Shown one piece after another: positions 16,553 to 23,606 of a stretch of 64,000 bases of DNA; the stretch's first letter is position 1, and each line of letters opens with the position of its first letter. Source of the DNA: CBDCCT01 sp965214995 (GTDB lineage: Bacteria; Deinococcota; Deinococci; Deinococcales; Trueperaceae); NCBI GenBank assembly GCA_965214995.1, contig CBDCCT010000002.1:5518001-5582000 (forward strand), read 5' to 3'. The translations under genes were made by a program, and so were the position numbers. The notes beneath the pieces were generated by a model. The model worked only from the letters and a program-made list of their open reading frames with translations, ran no database searches and was not told the DNA's origin.

Positions 16553-17893
16553 CTAAACATGCGGTTTGAGAACCCTCCAATCCAGCGTCCAACCCCTAAG
16601 GGCGTCTTCACCAAACACGTAGCGCCGAACCAGCCACAAAAAGCAGCCGAGAATCAACCCTTCAGTCAGCACCGTGGTCACGGCGGCGCCGGGCGCGCCG
16701 TAGCGGGGGATGACGAGCAGGTTCGCGCCGATGTTGAAAAGAACCGCGAGACCCTGGACGTTGACCTTTTTGGCAGTAAACCCTCCGGCGGTGAGCACGG
16801 CGTCGGAGCTCGAGGCCAGATACTGCACCGGGACCGCGAGCGCGAGCAACTGGAGGATGGCGGCGGCCTCTTCGTACCTCGCCCCAAAAAGGCGCGTCAC
16901 CCCCCAGGGCGCGAGCAGCGCCAGGAGCGCGCCCAGCACGAGGCCGAGGGCGAGCATACTCCCGTTGCCGAAACGGTAGACCGCCAGCAACCTAGAACGC
17001 CCCATATCACCCACTCCGGCCCCGGCCCACGCGTAAAGCCGCGGCATCAGATACTGCCTGTAAATGACGTAGGGCAAAAGGTAAAACGCCGCCAGCATCT
17101 GAAAGGCGACGTTGTAGCCCCCCGCCTCTCCGGCACCTCTAAGCCAGGAGACGAGAACGACGTCGCTCTGAAAGTAGAGTTGCCCGAAAAGGATGCCCAG
17201 CGCGAAAGGCCAGGCACCGCGTAGGATGTTGGGGACTTCCGTGAGGTCGAGGTTCTTAAAAAGCCCCTTAGCCTCCCCTGAAGACGCCCTTTTTTCAGAA
17301 AACGAGCGGACGAAAGAGGCGAGCACGGCGAGACACAGCGCGCTCAGGAGGAGCGCGGTTGCTAGATAAGCCCGCGCCACCGTCACGACGCCGAGGCCGA
17401 GGCTGAAGGTTGCGAGCGCGGTCAGAAAGTACCCTAGGTGCGGCACGGTCTGGAGGAGCGCGAGGGACGCGTAGCGCCCGCGAAGCTGGAGCGCGGCGGT
17501 GGCGAGCAGCAGGGCGACCTTGGCGACGATGAGGTAGGCCAGCCAAAACATGAGGGTGCGCGCGGTGGCGTTGGGCTCCCCGTATAGCGCCCAGAGAAGC
17601 GCGCCCGCGAGCGTGACGCTTGCCAAGCCCCCCGCAGCGACGAACGAGCCGAGGAAGAATCGGGAGGGGTTCGTAACACCCCCTCCGAAGCGCTCGAGCC
17701 AGTAAGCCCCAAGCCCGAAACTCGCAAAAAGCCCCAAGATGAGCACCAGCGCCATCACCGCGGCGAGCGCGCCGTAGCTTTCCTTGGGGAGCGAGCGCGC
17801 GAGGAGCACCTGGGTAAAAAAGGCGAAGAGGACGACGGCGCCCTGGCTCAAGCCGAGAGCGCCGACGTCACGCAGGGGACGAAAGGGGAGCAT
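16553..17893 (-). CDS. Polysaccharide flippase, Wzx/MATE-like
   Basis: This 446-residue polytopic protein has about 12-14 membrane segments, beginning LSQGAVVLFAFFTQVLLARS and ending before LVRRYVFGEDAL. The pattern (RSLPKESYGALAAVMALVLI early; ALAVPVQYLASSSDAVL late) is typical of Wzx-type oligosaccharide flippases in the MOP superfamily. It would move lipid-linked repeat units across the cytoplasmic membrane to the Wzy-like polymerase. The gene abuts the Wzz/BY-kinase gene (stop at 17894) and precedes the GT2 gene, as in Wzy-dependent capsule operons. Confidence 0.88.
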   Translation of the reverse strand: MLPFRPLRDVGALGLSQGAVVLFAFFTQVLLARSLPKESYGALAAVMALVLILGLFASFGLGAYWLERFGGGVTNPSRFFLGSFVAAGGLASVTLAGALLWALYGEPNATARTLMFWLAYLIVAKVALLLATAALQLRGRYASLALLQTVPHLGYFLTALATFSLGLGVVTVARAYLATALLLSALCLAVLASFVRSFSEKRASSGEAKGLFKNLDLTEVPNILRGAWPFALGILFGQLYFQSDVVLVSWLRGAGEAGGYNVAFQMLAAFYLLPYVIYRQYLMPRLYAWAGAGVGDMGRSRLLAVYRFGNGSMLALGLVLGALLALLAPWGVTRLFGARYEEAAAILQLLALAVPVQYLASSSDAVLTAGGFTAKKVNVQGLAVLFNIGANLLVIPRYGAPGAAVTTVLTEGLILGCFLWLVRRYVFGEDALRGWTLDWRVLKPHV

Positions 17894-19519
17894 CTATTTG
17901 GGAACGTCCTTTGCCTCGGGTTCTGGCGGAGACGGCTGCGGGACCTGCGGGGCGGGGGGTGCCTCTTTCGCAGTCTCTGTTGCAGGAAGCATGTCGCCAT
18001 AGCCGTACCCGTAGCCGTACCCTCCCGCCGAACCGAACCGGCCGGGCGTGAGGCGTGTCGCCACCGCGCCCAGCAGGGGCACGCCGACGCGCCCGAAGAG
18101 CTCGACCGCCGCGCGGACGTGCCGCTGGTCGGACGAGCCGGGGGAGGCGGCGAGCAGCACGCCGGAACACTGCGGCGCGATGACGAGCGTGTCCGCGACG
18201 GGCAGCACGGGCGCGGAGTCGATGATGATGACGTCAAAATCTTCTCGCCACGCGTTGAGGCGTTCCCTAAACCCGAAGGAGAGCAGTTCGGCGGGCGCGG
18301 GCGCGGGTTTGAACGACGGCACGAGGTGGAGGTTGGGGGCGATGTTGGGGGGTTCGTAAGCCTCGTGCAGGTTCTCGAGCAGGTCCTGTAAGGCAGGTTG
18401 CGGCGGTCGCACCTTGTACTCTTCGGCCAAGACGGGCTTGCGCAGGTCGGCGTCGACGAGGAGGGTGCGGAAGCCGTTGCGCGCGAAAGATTCGGCCACG
18501 CTCAACGCCACGCTCGACTTGCCCTCGCTCGACTGGGGGCTCGTAACCAAAACCACGCGCGGCTCGGCGGTGGTGGCGAAAAGGAGGTTGGTGCGCAGGT
18601 AACCCGCGCGCTCGCCCGGCAGGCGGCGGCCGGAGGCCTGTCTGGCGAACTCGCCCAAAACGGGCAGACCGCTCACCCGCGCCAAATCCTCCGGGTCGCG
18701 GACGCGGGTGTTGAGCGCGCTCCGCAGCGCCAGCACGCCGTAGACGCCGAGGAGCCCCAGAATGAACGCGACCGCCGCATTTAAAAGGGGCCGGGGAAAG
18801 GCGGGCTCGGTGGGCGGCGCGGCGGGCTCGAGGAGCTCGAGCAGTCCCAGGGGCGAGGCGAGGAGCGCGCGGGTGAGTTCTAACTGCGTCGCCTGCTGCG
18901 CGCGCAGCGCCAGCAGCGAGGCGTAGGGAACCGACCCCTCGCCCTCACCTGTCCCCTCACCTTCGGCGGCGAGGCCCGCCAAGCGCGTGTCGAGCGCCGC
19001 GACCTGGCCCTCTAGGTCCAACACGAGGTTGCGCAGGGTCTGCGTGGCGCGCGCCTGGTCCCAAGCCACCAGCGAGGCCGCCGCCGCGTTCGCTTTTTCC
19101 GCGGCCCCCGCCGCGCTCGCGCCCCGCGCCCGGTAGCGAATCAGCACCGAGGTCGAGCGGCGGTTCTCTTCGGTGGTGACGGTGAGGTCGTCGCGCAACC
19201 TCTCGAGCGCTCGCGGCGTGACGCTCTCACCGAGACGCGCCAGCGTCGCTTCCAGTACGGGATTACTCAGCGCCGCCTCCTGGTAGATTTCCCCGCCCAG
19301 AAGCGTCGCGGGGGCCGCGCGGAGCGCCGAGGTCGTTCCTTCCGAGGCGCGTTCCGCGGCCAGTACGCTCGCTTCGGCACGGTAGCTCGGGCTGACGAGG
19401 AAGCTCAGCCCGTAGGCGAGACCCGCGAGTGTAAGCGCGACGAGGAGCGCCAGAAGAAACCCGCGCCTTAAGAACCTGACGAGGTCGGTGACGGAGAGGT
19501 CGGGGGGCTGCGGTGCCAG
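17894..19519 (-). CDS. Wzz chain-length determinant fused to bacterial tyrosine kinase
   Basis: The frame is open from 17894 to about 19561 and encodes a Wzz N-terminus with membrane segment LLALLVALTLAGLAYGLSFL. It has no ATG or GTG, and its only TTG, at 19198, is internal and would delete the first membrane segment. The best start is CTG 19519, 8 nt after GAAAGGA, giving 541 residues. A second membrane segment (AAVAFILGLLGVYGVLAL, about 247-265) leads to a cytoplasmic BY-kinase domain: Walker A SPQSSEGKSS, Walker A' TLLVDADLRKP, Walker B DVIIIDSAPV. The tail has four alternating tyrosines (GGYGYGYGYGD), a likely autophosphorylation cluster. The protein controls polymer length and export of capsule or exopolysaccharide. 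Confidence 0.85.
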   Translation of the reverse strand: MAPQPPDLSVTDLVRFLRRGFLLALLVALTLAGLAYGLSFLVSPSYRAEASVLAAERASEGTTSALRAAPATLLGGEIYQEAALSNPVLEATLARLGESVTPRALERLRDDLTVTTEENRRSTSVLIRYRARGASAAGAAEKANAAAASLVAWDQARATQTLRNLVLDLEGQVAALDTRLAGLAAEGEGTGEGEGSVPYASLLALRAQQATQLELTRALLASPLGLLELLEPAAPPTEPAFPRPLLNAAVAFILGLLGVYGVLALRSALNTRVRDPEDLARVSGLPVLGEFARQASGRRLPGERAGYLRTNLLFATTAEPRVVLVTSPQSSEGKSSVALSVAESFARNGFRTLLVDADLRKPVLAEEYKVRPPQPALQDLLENLHEAYEPPNIAPNLHLVPSFKPAPAPAELLSFGFRERLNAWREDFDVIIIDSAPVLPVADTLVIAPQCSGVLLAASPGSSDQRHVRAAVELFGRVGVPLLGAVATRLTPGRFGSAGGYGYGYGYGDMLPATETAKEAPPAPQVPQPSPPEPEAKDVPK

Positions 19520-19556
19520 GAGGGGAGTCCTTTCGGGGAAACGGTCGGGCGAGCCG

Positions 19557-19596
19557 ACGCTAAGCCGCTAGTTAACTACTGTCAAACTACTGTAAA
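19557..19596 (-). promoter_or_regulatory. Promoter with PhoP-box-like triple repeat upstream of Wzz/BY-kinase
   Basis: The minus strand reads TTTACA (19596-19591), TTGACA (19585-19580) and TTAACT (19574-19569), each separated by 5 nt (11-bp phase). TTGACA also fits a -35 box, with TAGCGT 17 nt downstream as a weak -10. The predicted transcript starts about 30 nt before CTG 19519. The hexamer-N5-hexamer layout matches PhoP/PhoB-type response-regulator boxes; binding is inference. Confidence 0.4.
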
Positions 19597-19675
19597 CCAC
19601 CTCTAAAACGCTACCACCATACCCCACGCGAGGGTGTGAACGTTCGTCGGCACCCCCTTATCGCCTAGGCTGTCA

Positions 19676-20935
19676 TCAACTACTGCCGCGGGGATTCCCG
19701 ACCGCGCCGTGCAGCGCGCCCGCGGCGACGTAGGCCAGAAACGCGTTCGCCGGGACCACGGTCAAGTTGCCGTCCACCAGGCCGTGAACCAGGAGCGCCG
19801 CGAGCCCGGCCTCGAGCCCTAAATGTAGCGCGCGCGGCAACGGCGAGGGGCGAGCGAGAACGCTCAGCCAGAAGCCTACAAAGGCTAGAAGCGCGGGGAG
19901 GCCGCTCCCGCTCGCCACTTGCAGGTAGTCGTTGTGGGCATAGTTGACCAGACCGTGTAGCTGCCTCTGGGCCGCCGTACGGGCCTCCGCGGGGCGGTAC
20001 CGGGGAAGCGCGTAGACGAGACCGCCGGGGCCGACCCCGAGCCAGGGGTACTCGCTGATGACGCTCAAGCTCGAGCGCGCAATCAGCCAACGCCCCGCAA
20101 CGTTGGGGTCGTCGCGCAGGTCGAGGAGCGCCGCGGCTCTAAAACTCACCTGTTGCGCGGCCCCGCGCGGCGCGTAGACGACGCCCGCACCCACAGCGAG
20201 AACCGCGAGCACCACGCCCGCGAGCCCGACCTTGAGCAGCGCCCTGCGCTGCGCCCGCGAAAGTTTTCCGACCGACCCCGCGAGCAGCACGCCCGCCGCC
20301 AACGCGACCGCCAGCCACGCCCCCCTCGAGAAGGTCAGCACAAGGTTGGCTAAGAGGAGCGCGGCGAGCCCGGCGTAACCGACTTTGGCAAGGAAAGTTT
20401 TGGCGTAGAGAAAAAAACTCAAAACGAGGGGGAAAAGGAGGTCCAGCAGGCCCCCGTAGTGGTTCGGGTGGTAGTAGGTGCTCGAGAGCCGCCCGGGGAG
20501 CGCCTGCGGCAGCCAACCCAGGCCGAACCACTGGAGGAGGCCGTACACGCTCATGAGGCAAGCCACGGCGACGAGGCTTGCGAGAAGCAAGCGGCGGCGC
20601 TTAGGCGTGGTGATGAGGCTCGAGGCGAGCACAAAGCCGCTCGCGTAGACGAATATCGTCAGCGTTTCCTGCGCGCTCCCGAAAAGGTAAGCGCTCCGGG
20701 CGGCGCTAAGGGCGCTCAAACCCACGTACAGGGCGAGGGGGAGGAGCAAGGGCGGGGGCGGAAGCTTCAAACGTCCGCCAACCCCGGCGGCGAGTAGGAC
20801 CAGCACGAGGCCCGTAACGGTGAGCGCGCGGAGGCCAAAAAGGCTCCAGGGATAGACAGCACCTCCTGTCAAGGGGGCCAGGGTTGCCGCCAGGAGGAGA
20901 ACGAAGGCGGCGCGCTCGAGCTTATGTCCTAGCAC
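19676..20935 (-). CDS. O-antigen ligase family membrane protein
   Basis: This 419-residue polytopic protein has about ten or more hydrophobic segments. GTG 20935 follows the stop of the TPR gene directly (TAGGTG). A periplasmic loop carries LVNYAHNDYLQVASGSGLPA, the conserved His-Asn-x-Tyr-Leu motif of the Wzy_C/O-antigen ligase family, and a Pro/Arg-rich loop (LPRYRPAEARTAAQRQL). It could be the exopolysaccharide polymerase, with 14422-15621 the ligase, or the reverse. It is coupled to an anchored TPR protein, a common partner for this family. About 155 bp separates it from the Wzz/BY-kinase start. Confidence 0.85.
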   Translation of the reverse strand: MLGHKLERAAFVLLLAATLAPLTGGAVYPWSLFGLRALTVTGLVLVLLAAGVGGRLKLPPPPLLLPLALYVGLSALSAARSAYLFGSAQETLTIFVYASGFVLASSLITTPKRRRLLLASLVAVACLMSVYGLLQWFGLGWLPQALPGRLSSTYYHPNHYGGLLDLLFPLVLSFFLYAKTFLAKVGYAGLAALLLANLVLTFSRGAWLAVALAAGVLLAGSVGKLSRAQRRALLKVGLAGVVLAVLAVGAGVVYAPRGAAQQVSFRAAALLDLRDDPNVAGRWLIARSSLSVISEYPWLGVGPGGLVYALPRYRPAEARTAAQRQLHGLVNYAHNDYLQVASGSGLPALLAFVGFWLSVLARPSPLPRALHLGLEAGLAALLVHGLVDGNLTVVPANAFLAYVAAGALHGAVGNPRGSS

Positions 20936-21490
20936 CTACGGGCGCTCCAACGCCTCGAGGCGCGCTTCTACACGCGCGTCGTCCCGCACGGCGAGCGCGC
21001 GCTCGTAAAGGGACGCAGCCTCGTCGCGCCGCCCCGCCTCCTCGAAAAGCCGGCCCAGCGCGTAGAGGTACGGCATGTTATGTGGGTCGAGCGCCAGCGC
21101 CTCTTCAAAGGCGGCCTGCGCCTCGTTAAAGCGCCCCTGCGCTTCCCACGCCCGGCCCAGGCCGCTGTGGAGCGTGGCGTCTTGGGGATTGAGCTCCAGC
21201 GCCTGCATATACGCCGCGACCGCCCCCGCGGCGGCCTCCGGCGTGCCGCGCCAGCCGTACACGAGCCGCTGCACCTCCCCCGCCTCCCGCCAGACCCGCG
21301 CGTCGCCCGGCGTGAGGCGCTGAGCGCGTCCCAAATGCGTTAGCGCCTCGTCAAACCGGCCCCAGCTCACGGCCTGTTGCGCGCGCACGCGTTCACGCGC
21401 GGCTAGATAGGGGGTTGTCACGTAATAAAAGAGGAACCCGCCCCCCGCCAGCGCGCCCCCGACGAGGAGCAGCCGAAGGGGGAGGCGCAT
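20936..21490 (-). CDS. Membrane-anchored TPR protein
   Basis: This 184-residue protein has an N-terminal membrane anchor (LLLVGGALAGGGFLFYYVTT, about 7-26) and then about four TPR units with consensus spacing, for example ALTHLGRAQRLTPGDARVWR, AAYMQALELNPQDATLHSGL and AFEEALALDPHNMPYLYALG. TPR repeats are scaffolds for protein contacts. The gene is directly upstream of, and coupled to, the O-antigen-ligase-type gene, so it probably works with that protein at the membrane. Confidence 0.85.
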   Translation of the reverse strand: MRLPLRLLLVGGALAGGGFLFYYVTTPYLAARERVRAQQAVSWGRFDEALTHLGRAQRLTPGDARVWREAGEVQRLVYGWRGTPEAAAGAVAAYMQALELNPQDATLHSGLGRAWEAQGRFNEAQAAFEEALALDPHNMPYLYALGRLFEEAGRRDEAASLYERALAVRDDARVEARLEALERP

Positions 21491-21498
21491 CCGAAGCT

Positions 21499-22032
21499 TT
21501 AAGGACCCGCCGGACGCAAAGGACTGATGGCGAGGTCGTAAACGTCGCCCAGCTCGGTTACGATGCCCTCGACCACCACCGTGGTGATGATGCTCGCAAT
21601 GCTCAGACTGTCCAGGTTGCCCGCCTCATCACCCAGAGGGATGCGCAGGCCCAGCGCGCTCAGCGCCGCCTCCGCGCCCACCAGAACGTTCGGGTCGCTT
21701 AAGTCAAGCGGAACAACGCCGTTCAAGAGGTCGGCCAAAAAGAGGATGAGCGTGCTCCGGGGCAGCACCTCCGCGGTGATGGCGGCCTGCATGTCGCTCC
21801 TTAGCGTCGGCGCGATGATGCCCAGCGCCTCCAGCCTCTCCAAAAGCGCCGTCGCAAACGCGACCGGGTCGTCTTGCGACAGCCCCGCGTCCTCGACCTC
21901 GGCGACGAGGAGCGGGTCGAGAATGTTGGAAAACGCGACCACGACCTGCGCCGCCGGGTTGGGTCCTTGAGCGAACCCGGCGCTTAGGAACATAACCAGT
22001 AGGGCGGTAACGCTCGCAAATAGATATTTCAT
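21499..22032 (-). CDS. Secreted protein of unknown function
   Basis: ATG 22032 is preceded by AAGGAGGGGGAGA, a very strong ribosome-binding site; in-frame sequence further upstream is not needed. The 177-residue product has a clean signal peptide (YLFASVTALLVMFLSAGFAQ, cleavage after about residue 22). The mature part is Ala/Leu/Asp-rich and helical with no Cys, for example AFATALLERLEALGIIAPTL and ALSALGLRIPLGDEAGNLD. I do not recognise a family. It sits between the SLH-collagen gene and the TPR/ligase pair on the same strand, so a surface role is plausible. Confidence 0.75.
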   Translation of the reverse strand: MKYLFASVTALLVMFLSAGFAQGPNPAAQVVVAFSNILDPLLVAEVEDAGLSQDDPVAFATALLERLEALGIIAPTLRSDMQAAITAEVLPRSTLILFLADLLNGVVPLDLSDPNVLVGAEAALSALGLRIPLGDEAGNLDSLSIASIITTVVVEGIVTELGDVYDLAISPLRPAGP

Positions 22033-22164
22033 TCTCCCCCTCCTTAGAGTTCTCGTCGGCTCTTTCCGGTTTGTAACGTTCCGGCCGCAGCTCAACGTTT
22101 TGGTAGGCCGGCTCGGTATTCAGGTCCCTGTGACCGCTAACTTTTGCTTGGCGACTCCCCGCAG

Positions 22165-22170
22165 AGTATA
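22165..22170 (-). promoter_or_regulatory. -10 box TATACT for the secreted-protein gene
   Basis: The minus strand reads CTTGTATACTC here, with TATACT a 5/6 match to the -10 consensus; no clear -35 is seen. The implied leader of about 125 nt contains CCGGCC/GGCCGG complementary arms. The 287-bp spacer (22033-22319) holds no gene and two GCAGGTGAGA copies 32 bp apart (22179 and 22211). Confidence 0.35.
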
Positions 22171-22319
22171 CAAGATTGGCAGGTGAGATATAGTAAAGAT
22201 GAAACGTAATGCAGGTGAGACGAAGCGGGTGGCGAACGTCTCGGCTCGAGCCCCGCCCGCCAGATTTGAGGGTGAGGGCGTACCCCCACCACCCAGAGAC
22301 CACGCGCTAAACCCTGGCT

Positions 22320-23126
22320 TTACGGGCAGTTGCATTCACCCGGCGGGCCTGCGGGTCCGGTAGCGCCCACGGGACCGACCGGTCCTTGGGGGCCGGGGGG
22401 ACCCTCGGGGCCTGGAGGACCGGGGGGGCCTATGGGACCGGTGAGACCCTGCGCTCCTGCAGGTCCCGCCGGGCCGGTGAGGCCCTGTTCGCCGGGCGGA
22501 CCCTGGGGGCCGGGGGGACCGGGTTCTCCGGAGGGGCCTGGAGGACCCTGTTCGCCGGGCGGACCCTGGGGACCGGGTGGGCCCTGAAGCGTTCCCGCTG
22601 CGAGCGCGTTTTGAACGTCGGTTACCTGGAGTGCGAGGGTGCTGACGGTTTCCTGGACCTCCAACGCGCCGCAACCCGTTTGCGCCGCGAGCACCTCGAG
22701 CACCCGGCTCACCAAAAAGGCGGTCTGGTAGCCCGTCAAGAACTCGCCCCCCCGAAACTCGCCGCTGGGAAAAGCCTCCCCGACGCCCAGCGAGGCGAGC
22801 CGCGCCACCGCCCCCGCCGCCCAGTGGTCTTCGGGCACGTCGGAAAAGGAGGTGGTGGGCGTATTGCTGGCGACGATAATTTGGCCGCAGCCCGTCCTCG
22901 CCTGGATGGTTTCCAAGAGATTGTTTAAGAGCACCGCCGCCTGATAGCCCGTCAGCGGGTCAGATCCCAGAAACGAGCCGTCCGGAAACGACACGGGCAC
23001 GCCCGCGTCGGCGAGACTGGCGACGGCGTCGCTTCGCCAGTCGGCGGTTTGTTGTACCGCGCCCAAAGTGCCTAGCACGGCAAGGGCAATCAACAGGGTG
23101 AGAAGGCGTGTGAGGAATTTGGGCAC
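22320..23126 (-). CDS. SLH-domain protein with collagen-like Gly-X-Y tail
   Basis: This 268-residue protein starts at GTG 23126 after AAGGGGG. A signal peptide (FLTRLLTLLIALAVLGTLGA) is followed by two SLH-like modules: DWRSDAVASLADAGVPVSFP and FSDVPEDHWAAGAVARLASL. Each is followed by a TGYQ(A/T)A segment and a CG pair. A short predicted coiled coil (LEVQETVSTLALQVTDVQNA) then leads into 28 consecutive Gly-X-Y triplets (residues 182-265) and the terminus GECNCP. SLH modules bind cell-wall-linked polymer and the Gly-X-Y part should form a collagen triple helix, so this is probably an outward fibre. The underlying DNA (22330-22590) is internally repetitive. Confidence 0.9.
   Translation of the reverse strand: MPKFLTRLLTLLIALAVLGTLGAVQQTADWRSDAVASLADAGVPVSFPDGSFLGSDPLTGYQAAVLLNNLLETIQARTGCGQIIVASNTPTTSFSDVPEDHWAAGAVARLASLGVGEAFPSGEFRGGEFLTGYQTAFLVSRVLEVLAAQTGCGALEVQETVSTLALQVTDVQNALAAGTLQGPPGPQGPPGEQGPPGPSGEPGPPGPQGPPGEQGLTGPAGPAGAQGLTGPIGPPGPPGPEGPPGPQGPVGPVGATGPAGPPGECNCP
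22330..22590. repeat. GGNCCN-type tandem repeat encoding the collagen-like tail
   Basis: About 260 bp built from 9-nt and 18-nt variants of the Gly-Pro-Pro codon triplet, on the plus strand as GGGCCGGG/GGACC-like units. The opposite strand also stays open as a Pro/Gly-rich frame, which is a coding shadow. Such tracts vary in length by slippage. Confidence 0.8.
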
Positions 23127-23180
23127 GGTTACCCCCTTATGGGACTCGAATAGATTTCGCTTTCGCGTCTAGTAGCGTGG

Positions 23181-23208
23181 TTAATACTGTAAGCTGGCAT
23201 AAGTGTAA
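23181..23208 (-). promoter_or_regulatory. Candidate promoter of the SLH-collagen gene
   Basis: On the minus strand TTACAC (23208-23203) and TATTAA (23186-23181) are 16 nt apart, each a 4/6 match to consensus. The predicted start lies about 45 nt before GTG 23126. Confidence 0.3.
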
Positions 23209-23220
23209 CGGCGGTGTGAA

Positions 23221-23606
23221 GGCTCAGGTGTGATGCCCCAGTATAGCCAAGCCCACCCGGTTGCCCCTGAGCCTAACATCACGGCTCTTGCTCATGGATG
23301 AAGACTTGGTGAAGCGCAGGGGGTGAGCCGCGGGTGGTCGAGACACAGAGGCAGGTGAGATGAGGGGATGTGGAGGGAGCTTCAAACGCCTCGTGGAGTT
23401 TCGCGCCACAACTACGTCACAGTCACACCACAGTCACGTCACGGTGCCTTTACGCCGCCCCGCCACAGCGCCGCTCGAGCAACACGCACAGCGAACGCTT
23501 CAGAAAACCGTTGATCCGAAAAACAATGTGAAAAAATGTGAAAAATAGCCTGCGCAAAAACGCGCTGTGTGATAACGGAACGTGTGATTTTCCGGAGACT
23601 GGTAGC
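23221..23606. promoter_or_regulatory. Intergenic control region between SLH-collagen and TPR genes
   Basis: No gene is visible. Four structured elements are present. (1) An inverted repeat GGCTCAGG (23221-23228)/CCTGAGCC (23266-23273) with a 37-nt loop. (2) A third GCAGGTGAGA at 23351. (3) 11-bp-phased repeats CACAGTCAC at 23418 and 23429, with a weaker CACGGTGCC at 23440. (4) A tandem AATGTGAAAA pair near 23524-23543. The region separates two divergent surface-protein genes and probably carries regulator sites for both. Confidence 0.4.

Noticed and set aside
22330..22587. Plus-strand Gly/Pro-rich frame opposite the collagen tail
   Set aside because: The Gly-X-Y codon repeat keeps the opposite strand open; no start signal or signal peptide is present.
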